Positions 27,201 to 32,268 are shown, counted from the stretch's first letter. The stretch: DNA of 64,000 nt from Anisus vortex (GCA_949126835.1 OX421509.1:11163420-11227419), one strand, 5' to 3'. Notes: generated from the sequence alone by a model not told the origin. Numbers and translations are program-made.

Positions 27201-30200
27201 ACTGTTAATGAATTGTTATTAAATAATATGCTGCAATAAGTCGTTCATTTATTATTTACAAGTTTGGAATTTATATTGTGGTGATGTCGTCCATTTTGAT
27301 GTTCAAATCAATCAAATAATTCAGCTACTGCAACTCAAATACTCTGAGAAGACTGGTGGTAATGTTTGATAGTCCAATAATAATAATAGGACATCAACAA
27401 TTAGTATAAAAAAAAAGAGAGACAGAAATGAAATTAATGTTAAAATTAAATTGTGTTTCGGTAGCGCTTTAATAAAAGAAAGAAAAAAACACAGACTTAT
27501 ACTTGATACTCCCTAGAATAAACCTAACCGCTAGCAGTGGATTGGTCTGGTCTGGCTCTAACTTTTAAGTTCGTTTTTTTTTTAAAAAAAAACGTACTCA
27601 TAGTTGATTGTCAGTGTTGATTAAATTACAAGAGGCCCAAGGGCTATAACCCTTATGAAAGGGGAAATAATAAGAGCGTTAAGTACAATTACAAATTTAG
27701 TTTTTATAGAAGAAATTGAAAAACAAATAACACACAAGTATTTTGTACTTTTATAAATAATGGCGAAATAATTTTATTTAAATGATTTTTTTTGGGGGGG
27801 AGGACTGAAGTATTTTTGATGCCAAAGTTAACTAGTGTGAGTTAAACGTTGTTTTACAGGGAAGGGAATGGTGTATTGTCAAGCAAACATCGACCAACTG
27901 CCTTTAATACTTTAACATATCTTATTAGTTGCGGGCGCTCCTACTACAAAGGAGATTATTGCGTCCTACTCCTACGCTTAACCGTGGCTCCGATACAAGA
28001 GTTTGACATAAAAAAAGGGATAAAAGATATTACGCCGGTTGTTTTCCCTGATTTGTTCCGGCAACCCATTCCATGTTCCAATGCTACTCGTGGAGAGAGG
28101 AGGGAGGGGCAAAAGATAATCTGTTATCAACTGGTTTTATTTAGCCGGGTCAACGACCCTCTATTTAAAAAAAAAAACAGCTGGAAGACACCGTGTATCA
28201 AACTCATACCTTCGACCATAGAAATAAATCGCGCTATCGCTGTGCCATCTCTAGAATCTTGGTACTTCAGAGAAAAAGATAGGATTCACCAATTTCGTTT
28301 CAGATAATATGGACATGTATAGTTAGTACAATCTTCAGCTTCTCTTTTCTCTACTGTCTCTTGCAACGTTTCCCTATTTTACACATCTTTTGATTGTCAA
28401 GAAAAATATATAACTCTGCCCGTACTACTAACATGAAATTATTCTTTGGTTGTCTACCTTACATCATTATATCATTTTTATCTTTTGTTATTCTCTTAAA
28501 ATCAATAATGGAATAATTTTTAAGAAAAAAAATTGTATATACAAAAATAAAATAAAAGATGTAATTTTAGATACACCGAGTGGCATCTGGGCATGGAATG
28601 GGTTGCCTGAACAAACCAGGAAAACCTGTAACTTAACATCCTTTAAAAAACACTGATCAAAATGCAAGACGACTCTGACAACGGTTGATTGTTGGATGCA
28701 CGCAAAAATCTTTTTTTATATTATATAAGGAGTGTAGGCTATGTAATATATAAGATAAGATATACAATAATTATGACACACCTATTCTTAAAGAGAGCAA
28801 AAATATAACCTCATTCAGTAATAACAAAATGTTATCTCTTTAACTGTGTGTAATAAGAGGCCTTCTGTCTCTCTCTTTTTTTTTTCGTTTTATTTCCAGC
28901 GTGGCCTTTGAACTAATGACCTCCTTGGCGCCTGCTGCTGACCTTGAGCTGCTCAACAATCCGAACATGTCCTTCACCTTCCTCATGCCCGACGACCTTG
29001 CCCTTGACTACATCAGCTTCAGTGCCAAATTAAAATTTGAAAGTCTTCCAGCAGACGAGAAAAGAAAGTAAGTGAGGCTAACGTGGCTCCTCCTGTTGTC
29101 GCTGCTATCGGTGGCGCAACTAGATTAATGGCGCCTGGTGCTGGGTTCAAATTGGTGCCTTCCAATGCAATAGTTGTTGGTGTTTCTTGTATTTTCTTGT
29201 AGAAGAGACTTGAATAGACTTTTTGGACCTCTTCCACGTGCCGTTGAACATCCATCGGCGTGCCAAGTCTGGCACCGTGCCGTAGGTTGACGACCCCTGC
29301 TTTAGACTGTAATGGACTGAAAGTTAAAAAAAACAAAAAGACGTTCTGAAAGTCCAAGGGAGACAAATGTCTGAAACATACACACACAAATTCACACTTC
29401 GACAATCGAGTGGTAAAAAAGAACTTTTCACGATTTTTAAAGATTCATTTCCGAATAATCGGAAAATTTCCATAATAGTCTTTTTGTAATGTGTGAAGCA
29501 TCTGTCAGAATATGAATTAATTTAAACTTAATGGCCTCACTGTACTGCAAAACTACAGGCAGAAATAGGACAGTGTGTCCTTTTTATTTATTTTTTTTTT
29601 AAATTGTATGTTTTAATGCGCTCTTCACAGCCTCAAATATTGAGATTGTTTTTTTAAAGCCCTGAAATCAAGGGCAGGTTTAAGACCTTTAGACGCCCTA
29701 AAATTTGTTAGATTCAGGGCGCCTTCTTTTATATGCAATTGTTTTATTTATAAATGAAAAATAAATCCTAAAATTCTTTAAAGCAATTAAAAAAAACGTA
29801 AAAAAAAAAATACAAACAAAAAAAGTAGTAGTTTGTTAGTGTACTTTCAATTTTGTTGAAAATTGTAGGCATGGGACATGCAATTGTTTTTGTAAGAATG
29901 TTTTTGTCATTTGACCTAATGTGTGTGTGGGGGGGGGGGGTGCTAAATTATGTGCCCTGGTTTAACTGCATCAATTATAGTATTGCACCATGGTCCATGG
30001 TGAACACCTGATAAGGACAAATATACCAAACCATTTAGTACTTCAAATGTCACTACACTACAGTCCGATTCTCTAAGTGTCTGTGGTAAACTGTTCAATA
30101 AAGAAGGCGCAATAATTTAGAACACAGTTACTACAGTAACTTGTACATTTTCGTATTTTCTCTGTATGTGTCATGTTGTTGATCTGTGTTTGTGGCATAA

Positions 30201-31582
30201 TTTTTAATAATTCTCGCTCTTGTTTGCATTTCAGAATATTCTGGCGTCACATTATTAACGGAACAATTTTGTATTTTGATGACTTTAAATCTGAGAGAGT
30301 TAAAACTGACATGTTCCAACCGGAAGTGACCATGACAACTGTTAGTGACGGTAAGAGCTACATAATTTTATATAAAACAAAATAGGCTATAATAGTATAT
30401 TGTACCTTCCCTATATAACTTGTTCATGAATCGTACTTTATTGCTTTAGAATTAGTGATATCATTAGTTTATTAAGCTAGTTAATGTGTTTATTCTCTCT
30501 CTCTCTGTAGTATATGGTGCCCGGGGCGGCCATAACAACGACTTTAATGCATCTATTATATACCTTAGGCATCTATGATATACTATAATGCATCTATTAT
30601 ATACCTTAGGCATATATGATATACTATAATGCATCTATTATATAACTTAAGCATCTATGATATACCTCAATGCTTCTATTATATACCTTATTGCATCTAT
30701 GATAGCCTATACCTTGTTGACATCTATAATATATATCAATGCATCTATTATATACCTTATTGCATCTATGATATACCTCAATGCATTTATTATATAATTT
30801 AATGCATTTATGAAATATCTCAATGCATATGTGATATGCCTCAATGCATCTGTGATATACTTCAATGCATCTATGATATACCCCAATGCATCTATGATAT
30901 ACCTCAATGCATCTGTGATATACTTCAATGCATCTATGATATATCCCAATGCATTTATGATATACCATTATACCTCAATAAATCTAGGATATACCTTATT
31001 GCATCTATGATATGCATCTATGAAATACTTTAAGGCATCTATGATATACCTCAATGCATCTATGATAAATCTGACTGCATCTATGATATACCCCAATGCA
31101 TCTATGATATTCCTCAATGCATCTATGATAAATCTCACTGCATCTATGATATACCCCAATGCATCTATGATATCCCTCAATGCATCTATGATATACCTCA
31201 ATGCGTCTATTATATACATTAATGCATCTATATATACCTCAGTGCATCTATGATATACTTTAATGCTTCTACCACATCTCCCAAAAAAGATGTCTATTTC
31301 TCGCCTACAGTCTTCTTCATCCACTACAAGTCCGTAAAGAGCCGGATCAAGCAGTGGAACCTGATCGCCTGCAACGGGGTCATCCACATCCTCATGCACT
31401 TCCTCTACGACGCCAACGGCTCCTTGGGGGAGGTCACCACGACCGACCTGGTCATCCTGGTGCACCCGGTGACGAGCCACGTCGGCAAGCTGGAGGGCGG
31501 CACATCCGGGCGTTTTGCTCCGAGTTCTCTGGTGGTGTTCCTCCTGGCAGTTTACTTATTGACATTGTGGGGCTGTAGATGA
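920..31582 (+). CDS. Fasciclin-1-like FAS1-repeat protein, 3' part (10 exons, 5' incomplete)
   Basis: Ten exons with GT-AG introns join in one frame to 521 codons plus TGA (1568 nt). FAS1 domains are secreted adhesion modules. Residues 1-35 end one FAS1 domain ([11 protein letters not shown]). Three more follow: about 48-172 ([11 protein letters not shown]), 188-318 ([12 protein letters not shown]) and 335-470 ([11 protein letters not shown]). Each has the conserved FLMP/FVP-type strand and an H-V-I helix (SHVI, GHVI, RHII). The C terminus has a small-residue stretch (GGTSG) and then a hydrophobic run ending GCR at the stop, which looks like a GPI-attachment signal. The family model is insect Fasciclin I, a GPI-anchored neural adhesion protein with four FAS1 domains; the visible part fits its last three and a bit. 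Signal peptide and first-domain start are off the left edge. Orthology to Fas1, rather than another FAS1 protein, is inference. Confidence 0.92.
1283..1540 (-). repeat. tRNA-derived SINE (family A), degenerate copy
   Basis: Shares the family-A body (accaaattgatc, tgtggccacggcat, tgtggccagcacaatgccca, ctttactttgcc) with copies in the PSAT1 introns. The tRNA-like B box at its right end is decayed (aggatttcaacccc). Sits in fasciclin intron 1. Confidence 0.75.
2000..2069. repeat. Partial hAT MITE (family cagggGTCGGCAACCT), decayed
   Basis: Contains ttggcacactaaaagaatta, gaaatcctacttt and gttgccgatg, the conserved one-sided half of the hAT MITE family. The left TIR is not recognisable. Confidence 0.5.
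2202..2361 (+). CDS. Fasciclin exon B (N-terminal half of second FAS1 domain)
   Basis: 160 bp; enters in phase 2 and leaves in phase 0. Encodes [10 protein letters not shown], the strand [11 protein letters not shown] and the helix that ends WTKQ. The acceptor is tgtacag. The donor is CAG|gttcga, a non-optimal GT site, but the next exon continues the frame exactly. Confidence 0.9.
2533..2647 (+). CDS. Fasciclin exon C
   Basis: 115 bp; phase 0 to phase 1. Encodes the conserved VLRSHVI motif, an N-R-T sequon and the [12 protein letters not shown] strands. The intron before it is only 171 bp, the shortest in the gene. Confidence 0.9.
2675..2863. mobile_element. hAT MITE, 189 bp, perfect 8-bp TSD
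   Basis: TIRs CAGGGGTTGGCAACCT and GGTTGCCGACCCCTG bound the element, and TGTTAGTG is duplicated exactly on both sides (2667-2674, 2864-2871). There is no coding capacity, so it is a non-autonomous hAT element. It lies 27 bp past the donor of fasciclin exon C. Confidence 0.9.
3010..3380. repeat. Degenerate cacata/tatcacat repeats with an orphan LINE 3' end
   Basis: Irregular catatcaca-type repeats cover the stretch. Inside it, 3262-3303 (atcttatatcttcagacgct, then ccttctataaagaagattat) matches the antisense 3' terminus of the CR1-like LINE family found at 58761. Confidence 0.6.
3407..4230 (-). mobile_element. LINE fragment, C-terminal end of RT ORF with C2H2 fingers
   Basis: Minus-strand frames with frameshifts give the C-terminal part of a non-LTR retrotransposon polyprotein: [38 protein letters not shown], then C2H2-like fingers [20 protein letters not shown] and [17 protein letters not shown]. 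It is frameshifted and 5' truncated, so it is a dead copy in fasciclin intron 3. Ends were set by where the reading fades. Confidence 0.75.
4321..4465 (+). CDS. Fasciclin exon D
   Basis: 145 bp; phase 1 to phase 2. The acceptor is ccgtttcag and the donor gg|gtaggt. Encodes the domain end ([12 protein letters not shown]) and the linker [11 protein letters not shown] that opens the third domain. Confidence 0.9.
4655..4900. repeat. Degenerate ~31-bp tandem repeat in fasciclin intron 4
   Basis: Repeated words ttgtccacataa, tgtttatcaatgaaatcaa recur about every 30 bp up to a few bases before the acceptor of exon E. Confidence 0.65.
4907..5066 (+). CDS. Fasciclin exon E (N-terminal half of third FAS1 domain)
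   Basis: 160 bp, exactly the length of exon B and in the same phases (2 to 0). Encodes [15 protein letters not shown], the strand [12 protein letters not shown] with an N-V-T sequon, and the helix ending ILRK. The donor is aaa|gtaatt. Confidence 0.9.
5121..5324. repeat. 28-bp minisatellite, about seven copies
   Basis: Unit tctatcttttggcgacttcc plus tctttctg; starts at 5121, 5149, 5177 and so on with a period of 28. A G/C/T variant follows the tttt run. It begins about 55 bp after the donor of exon E. Confidence 0.92.
5545..6520. repeat. (GATA)n microsatellite block, about 1 kb
   Basis: Long GATA arrays are interrupted by recurring spacers (gatgatagtctaattcatga, tagattaatgatagatag), giving a loose higher-order pattern of about 110-130 bp. 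It fills most of fasciclin intron 5. Confidence 0.95.
6598..6724 (+). CDS. Fasciclin exon F
   Basis: 127 bp; phase 0 to phase 1, after acceptor cccgccag. Encodes [17 protein letters not shown] and a strand with a further N-V-T sequon. It is the counterpart of exon C, 12 bp longer. Confidence 0.9.
7063..7193. repeat. 18-bp tandem repeat, about seven copies
   Basis: Unit attatctaaacacagagg with scattered substitutions. Confidence 0.9.
8251..8469. mobile_element. hAT MITE copy, diverged
   Basis: Left end catggggtcgg, right end ggttgccgtcccctg, and the internal words gcgtgccagacttgg, tgaatgaattagaaatccta and tttaggctttggcacgc place it in the MITE family. No clean TSD is seen. Confidence 0.75.
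8628..8975 (+). mobile_element. L2/CR1-type LINE 3' end
   Basis: Encodes the typical LINE RT C terminus [20 protein letters not shown], then [11 protein letters not shown] and a stop. A 3' UTR (ctgtcacctagcctagaata, gcgctctgagcttacatta) and an attattatt tail follow. The same 3' UTR recurs at 37265-37492. Strongly 5' truncated. Confidence 0.85.
9062..9452 (+). repeat. tRNA-headed SINE (family B) with RTE-like 3' tail
   Basis: A pol III-like head is visible: A-box-like taggtaagtgg and B-box-like gggtgcgattc, about 33 bp apart. The body contains aaaaagacttttttt and ends cccctgggcgacgccgggga then atttagcttgt, a small C/G hairpin like RTE-clade 3' ends. A related copy is at 42694-43109. Confidence 0.65.
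9527..9683 (+). CDS. Fasciclin exon G
   Basis: 157 bp; phase 1 to phase 2, after acceptor ttccccccccag. Encodes the domain end ([14 protein letters not shown]) and SPFTMLERL, which opens the fourth domain. Counterpart of exon D. The long intron 7 follows. Confidence 0.93.
9770..10215. repeat. 51-bp tandem repeat, about seven copies
   Basis: Unit contains tttataaatgaaatcaatta then tagtttttaaac and a/g-variable aaaacaaaaaa. Successive copies are 51-52 bp apart. Ends just left of LTR element 1. Confidence 0.9.
10280..10850 (-). repeat. 3' LTR of element 1
   Basis: TGTTAAATTGCAGC to GTAACCTAACA on the plus strand (both ends TG..CA on either strand). In the element's sense it carries a TATAAAAGG box (plus-strand ccttttata near 10628-10636) and an AATAAA signal. 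Contains a 7-bp longer segment (gcgtttatagcctaatt) than the other LTR. Confidence 0.93.
10851..10860 (-). other. Polypurine tract of element 1
   Basis: On the minus strand the last bases before the 3' LTR are GGAAGGGAGG, a good PPT for plus-strand DNA priming. Confidence 0.8.
10861..13190. other. Element 1, 3' non-coding segment
   Basis: AT-rich, about 2.3 kb between the ORF stop and the PPT. It has a diffuse repeat (gtgctcattaggcaca, about five times in 10985-11170) and three copies of gtagttagttaaatgttattt near 11950-12010. No RT or RNase H motif was recognised in any frame read. One short open stretch just past the ORF stop has no recognisable family. Confidence 0.6.
13191..17222 (-). CDS. 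Element 1 gag-protease-integrase polyprotein, 1343 codons, no RT
   Basis: Start chosen at [12 protein letters not shown]. Residues 60-160 are a Q/E/A-rich coiled coil (repeated AAQQERI). A capsid-like segment spans about 170-340. A CCHC knuckle lies at C399-C412 (CX2CX4HX4C). The protease active site is D623-T-G-A. Integrase follows: zinc site H874, H881, C911, C914; catalytic D945, D1004, E1040 with exactly 35 residues between the last two; then a GPY module (FSGPYAI) near 1180. After integrase comes [20 protein letters not shown], like the sequence that precedes RT. It is followed almost at once by [15 protein letters not shown], like the sequence after the RT thumb, so the RT palm appears to be deleted. 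No frameshift is seen in the rest. Gag, protease and integrase could still be functional. Confidence 0.88.
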   Translation of the reverse strand: MDANRMFTTDELDRLTLTQLKELAHGLQITVTQVTPTRTKLQQQIRECLADNNQLIVDDVETDQILSENDTENVRVDEENDHALQLNEQLRLQIELAKIEAAKQERIQIAAQQERIQLAAQQERIELAKIELARAELEAAKHERIEMARMELEGRTLNARPPNKEISNIELAKYLQYVPKFSTLDPEDFFLLLEKNAKDYEFPKDKMALILRSALTEGREKDVVLALSEQESNDYECIKQKVLRVYEGRPEKYRREFRELRKGSQQTYADFLRQKETYLDRWLRSRRVNNNYEEFKEVILFEEFLNCTRTDIKLHIADREVAKATEAARLADDFVLLHPYPTRDLRENSQQSQQSRNKPEQFNNQRFNSDRRNKTDNSNNFRTVNNASDRNVKPMKLVCAHCKKEGHTKQNCFVLNGKPAKPKQVFAATCVTLSREDIFTPKPVCEANGNRKAKSGRQNLRGNDETSNIKLKANCVTMKDGSIPICKAKQKDDHMKSSQVVRESSPHSCADGSRKPKRRTRANHIRDKRSGGEAKEKVELVHNTVQCKNENDCKITSTIFTNSNLSPQKNKLADGCSKIKAEQTSKCPPENNTLREFRPFIDEGYVSMPGDGSCRRKVLMLRDTGASQSLLLEGILPLSSDSFTGRKVLLRGVEMGETSVPLHTIQLETELISGTVVVGVQPALPIDGIALLIGNDLAGGKVILNSIKKDSVLSSLGSAKVQDPNSSSDIGVGKISTAHPPCAVTRGMKQRKQQKKAESREAQAEQNSSLRESDIGTTQFANLLHGTTSETNINMSSRHQLIQEQKDDVNIARLREQAVTEPEAEKLAVCYYIKDGLLMRKWTPRDDQINEGWSETHQIIVPNRYRNDILRIAHDLPYSGHMGVSKTYRRVLPYFFWLGLHKDIVTYCRSCHFCQLIGKPNQKIPVAPLHPIPAFGEPFSEILIDCVGPLPKTRSGHQYLLTIMCASTRFPEAIPLRNITTRKVTDALVEFFTRYGLPRSIQSDQGTNFKSKLFEQIISSLGVEHRKATAYHPESQGALERFHQTLKTMLRTYCTENEKDWNTGVPFLLFAAREAVQDSLGFSPFELIFGHTVRGPLKMLQESLLKQNEQTDLLTYVLTFKNRLYDAYEVSKRHLQKAQSQMKTWYDRKSRDRIFQPGEKVLVFLPIPGQPLCAKFSGPYAIDSRIGEVNYLIRTPDRRKTKRLVHVNMLKQYHSRETEKLNCTNVLPMAPVAQVKGDNSLMVSNLAESEFQTYQTTAVDNEFAESKNKAYSTTRNFRITLDNLSDDQNDQICSLLSVFSNILSNAPYRAQLIEQCISAFETLKTTSSSTPVLGTNNGNHNRV
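17851..17868 (-). other. Primer-binding site candidate of element 1
   Basis: Two bases inside the 5' LTR, the minus strand reads TGGTCTCGGTCCGGC, the expected TGG start of a sequence complementary to a tRNA 3' end. The tRNA is not identified. Confidence 0.6.
17871..18434 (-). repeat. 5' LTR of element 1
   Basis: 564 bp, tgttaaattgtagc to gtaacctatca. Carries the minus-sense promoter-like TATAAAAGG (plus 18219-18226) and AATAAA near 18088. Differs from the other LTR by about seven substitutions and one indel. Confidence 0.92.
18980..19165 (+). repeat. tRNA-related SINE head
   Basis: ggtggcgcgttcagctggcg, then taccgaaggtcctgggttcg and aatc: A-box- and B-box-like (GGTTCGAATC) words spaced as in a tRNA. 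A G-rich body follows. It lacks tRNA cloverleaf pairing by inspection, so it is not a tRNA gene. Confidence 0.6.
19185..19435 (-). mobile_element. LINE fragment, RT ORF C terminus (antisense)
   Basis: Minus-strand reading with stops gives [18 protein letters not shown] sequence followed by [14 protein letters not shown] sequence, the usual ending of RTE-type LINE polyproteins. Decayed. Confidence 0.55.
19420..19620 (+). repeat. SINE family A, body only, opposite orientation
   Basis: agtaaagtaacggcggctgg, gcattgtgctggctacacaa and tatgccgtggccacagaaac are the reverse complement of the family-A body. The tRNA-like head is missing. Confidence 0.75.
20275..20729 (+). repeat. 5' LTR of element 2
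   Basis: tgctatgaagccataaaata to ggacatcaaca; TG..CA ends. Contains AATAAA (gaaaaataaataaaattgtg). Matches the 3' LTR without visible difference. Confidence 0.93.
20731..20748 (+). other. Primer-binding site candidate of element 2
   Basis: Directly after the LTR: gtttggtggcagctaacg, with a TGG start as expected for pairing to a tRNA CCA end. The tRNA is not identified. Confidence 0.55.
20749..22847 (+). other. Element 2 untranslated leader
   Basis: About 2.1 kb of AT-rich sequence without a long ORF. It has a 49-bp tandem repeat at 21094-21240 and ATAATA-rich tracts. A packaging or translation role is possible but not shown. Confidence 0.5.
21094..21240. repeat. 49-bp tandem repeat in the element 2 leader
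   Basis: atgttcaaatccgatgtgac starts at 21094, 21143 and 21192, an exact 49-bp period. The last copy is partial and drifts into tgttgaagtccgatgtg. Confidence 0.9.
22848..25784 (+). CDS. Element 2 gag-protease-integrase remnant polyprotein, 978 codons
   Basis: Starts [13 protein letters not shown]. Residues 30-125 are a strong Lys/Glu coiled coil. A capsid-like segment (about 133-300) begins RFKMPPFDG. The CCHC knuckle is C346-C359 (CX2CX4HX4C), followed by Asn/Phe-rich imperfect repeats (NQNFSN) to about 450. Protease carries D485-T-G-S. A second capsid-like segment ([17 protein letters not shown], about 650-720) is unexpected. The integrase zinc site is H792, H799, C829, C832. The first catalytic Asp (D862, AVDI) is followed after only about 30 residues by the GPF module (WRGPFEI, 894-900), so the second Asp and the Glu are lost. 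No RT motif follows before the stop. Confidence 0.88.
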   Translation: MESKVQLLYDEAKLLAKEYGITDKKEYQEFVENKVKQLKKELADKERDERAELRAHEIKQKELDNEIKQRELEINKEKELKALELKEKELQLNKEKEIQLKETQLKLDHELELAKLQNTKVEQTNNEKSKHSVRFKMPPFDGKEKIVDFLNLFEATCKGYGIPISEYYIHLIPQLKDKGREALSHIDKEITDYAIIKEQLIKFFIHSEDYYRQKFHNFILTDKIEPRAFVSEVKTFLLTWLDLVKIDTKNPNEIIEIMVVDKVLEQASKPLFTHIMERKVKTVENLIDAISNFKDSHPNVELTKQNQTVNTIQHRRRSYSPPRSRHNQFGNRKKFGKQPKSNNYRCIFCNGTNHSSEYCYRNNNARGRNFNPNFNRSNVDHRGFSNQNFSNFDNRNFPNQNFSNVGNRNMPNQNFSNNNVPNQHVGRQDFPNTQNRPQSNFQNGRNRGKLNNSTSQSNNVIFENRGQLILFPAYVEGKTTYCLRDTGSSIICIDESIIPNQKPTNIIRVDTIKLANGSTIKCPITIIDIDCPWLTGKAEAAIMKNCVAPLIIGNSFNVKHDNSFDIFQKWMNENSNDLNLKPVLLQNEKLVDLPEQEFYPALQTFNFLQTIGKSENNILNETPNIDLSINNEKDNPIPKWNGTEKLEQYVSKFESQCEINNVPKELHAISLCRHLEGHKQIFNIAKNQISDFTKMKSEILSYIDSPHKKETQMKKTENISLINMPFDELTLKQEQKEDPYIIKMVSEIEKGQVKNKNIEIINGILCRKDTKLDVTQIVIPKTLTVKVMQISHNNALSGHLSSKKTVCNLKKNFWWPKMEKDLKTFIKSCDTCLRHNKKDSKHKAPIQMTDTINKPFYKIAVDIKENIHKNMRKLEVGNKVLVYLPIGSGNTMEWRGPFEIIFKLSDVFYKVNINNKEKIVHLNNLRTDEENKVIENKSEDDMIIENKPDNDISKSEHRKITLNKCCEILRNFSKKTQV
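25785..26944 (+). other. Element 2 3' region with polypurine tract
   Basis: AT-rich non-coding sequence. aagaatcaat is repeated near 26380-26410. The last bases before the LTR, gtggttggggggta (26931-26944), are the PPT. Confidence 0.65.
26945..27399 (+). repeat. 3' LTR of element 2
   Basis: Same 455-bp sequence as 20275-20729. Followed by the ATTAG target duplication. Confidence 0.93.
27925..28140 (-). mobile_element. CR1-like LINE 3' end (antisense), decayed
   Basis: Shares gcgctcctactacaaaggag, attattgcgtcctac and ggcaacccattccatg with 58761-58990. On the minus strand this is the RT C terminus and 3' UTR. A 152-codon open frame on the plus strand here is incidental. Confidence 0.7.
28560..28690 (+). 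mobile_element. CR1-like LINE C-terminal fragment (sense)
   Basis: Reads [19 protein letters not shown] then TSFKKH and a stop, the typical end of CR1-type RT ORFs. Same family as the preceding fragment but opposite strand. Confidence 0.75.
28900..29067 (+). CDS. Fasciclin exon H (N-terminal half of fourth FAS1 domain)
   Basis: 168 bp; phase 2 to phase 2. Encodes [18 protein letters not shown] and the strand [13 protein letters not shown]. It is 8 bp longer than exons B and E and ends in a different phase (AA|gtaagt), so this splice boundary differs from those of the two preceding domains. Confidence 0.92.
29200..29299. repeat. hAT MITE, right half only
   Basis: gaagagacttgaatagact, ggcgtgccaagtctggcacc and the terminal ggttgacgacccctg. 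The left TIR is absent. Confidence 0.65.
29300..30234. other. Rest of fasciclin intron 8
   Basis: Homopolymer A, T and G tracts (G12 near 29929-29940) and AT-rich sequence; nothing else recognised. Confidence 0.6.
30235..30350 (+). CDS. Fasciclin exon I
   Basis: 116 bp; phase 2 to phase 1, acceptor tgcatttcag and donor g|gtaaga. Encodes [18 protein letters not shown], the HVI-type helix of the fourth domain with an N-G-T sequon. Confidence 0.9.
30530..31275. repeat. 21-bp minisatellite, about 34 units, fasciclin intron 9
   Basis: Unit atctatgatatacctcaatg with one more base; variants change c/t and a few positions. It fills the intron and stops about 35 bp before the acceptor of the terminal exon. 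Because 21 is a multiple of 3, both strands have long open frames (for example SMIYLNA repeats). These are not genes. Confidence 0.95.
31311..31582 (+). CDS. Fasciclin terminal exon with putative GPI signal
   Basis: The acceptor is ctcgcctacag, directly after the intron-9 minisatellite. The exon encodes the end of the fourth domain ([12 protein letters not shown]) and a linker [14 protein letters not shown]. It then gives GGTSG, a hydrophobic tail ([18 protein letters not shown]) and TGA at 31580-31582. Where the other domains have I/V-D after the H/Y-x-x motif, this one has L-M, so the conserved Asp is absent. The GC content is clearly above the flanks. Confidence 0.92.
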
Positions 31583-32268
31583 TGTGACCGGCTAGAAGTA
31601 GATTTACTTATTTATTGCAATTTCAATTTTGTTTTGCTCAGAATCATTAGAGATATGCATTAGATGAAAGAGTGGGGGAAATGATTTATGAATGTGATTG
31701 AATGAAAGTAAACATGAATAAAAAAACAACAACAAAAAATGAAGAGCATTTTCCCGTTTTTTAGAACATTTTGTAATTGAAGAAAAATAAGGTCAAACAA
31801 TAAAAAAAAAAAAAGGTTAGGATTTTTTTTAGGATGTTGGTCCTTATGAAAACTAACCCATCTACATGACATTCCAATGAATTCAAATAACATTTCCATG
31901 AATCTACATGACATTTCTACATTTTCATGAATATACATGACATTCCCAGGAATCGACAAACCGTTTCCATGAATTTACATAACATGTCCATGAATCCACA
32001 TGACATTTCCATGAATGTACGTGAGCCTCTCAATTAAATATTAGTGAACATACATTTTACGTTTTTACTAAACGGGCGATCAAAGAGCCACCAAAAAAAG
32101 TTTTTTTGTTTTGTTTGTATGTCATGTGTATCTGCTTTTCTGTATGTATATGTGTTAATATCTATGAGTGTCTATAAGTGTATTTAAAAACACTATCTTT
32201 TTCTATATGTTTATGAAATTTTGCCTAAAATGTAAAACTTATTAAATAAATATTATGTTCTGAATAAA
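31583..32268 (+). other. Fasciclin 3' UTR (putative)
   Basis: Possible poly(A) signals AATAAA at 31717-31722, 32245-32250 and 32263-32268. Which is used cannot be told from the sequence. It contains several tccatgaatctacatgacat-like words (31860-32010). Confidence 0.5.

Larger units (their letters stand above)
20275..27399 (+). mobile_element. LTR retrotransposon 2, Gmr1-like, apparently very young, RT missing
   Basis: 7125 bp, bounded by 455-bp LTRs that look identical base for base and lie exactly 6670 bp apart, with a 5-bp TSD (ATTAG at 20270-20274 and 27400-27404). The order is LTR, PBS-like site, 2.1-kb leader, one 978-codon ORF, 1.15-kb 3' region, G-rich PPT and LTR. The ORF has gag, protease and a gutted integrase but no RT or RNase H. 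Identical LTRs and an undamaged ORF imply recent insertion, so the enzymes must have been supplied in trans. Confidence 0.92.
9684..28899. other. Fasciclin intron 7, 19.2 kb, expanded by two LTR elements
   Basis: The two LTR elements account for about 15.3 kb. Without them and one 4-bp and one 5-bp target duplication, the intron would be roughly 3.9 kb. The remainder is tandem repeats, LINE and SINE fragments and AT-rich sequence. Confidence 0.85.

Noticed and set aside
27849..28307. 152-codon plus-strand open frame
   Set aside because: It lies over the antisense end of a CR1-like LINE and shows no domain.
30624..31253. Long open frames on both strands with SMIYLNA or IIDAL repeats
   Set aside because: They are translations of the 21-bp intronic minisatellite; a multiple-of-three unit stays open by itself.
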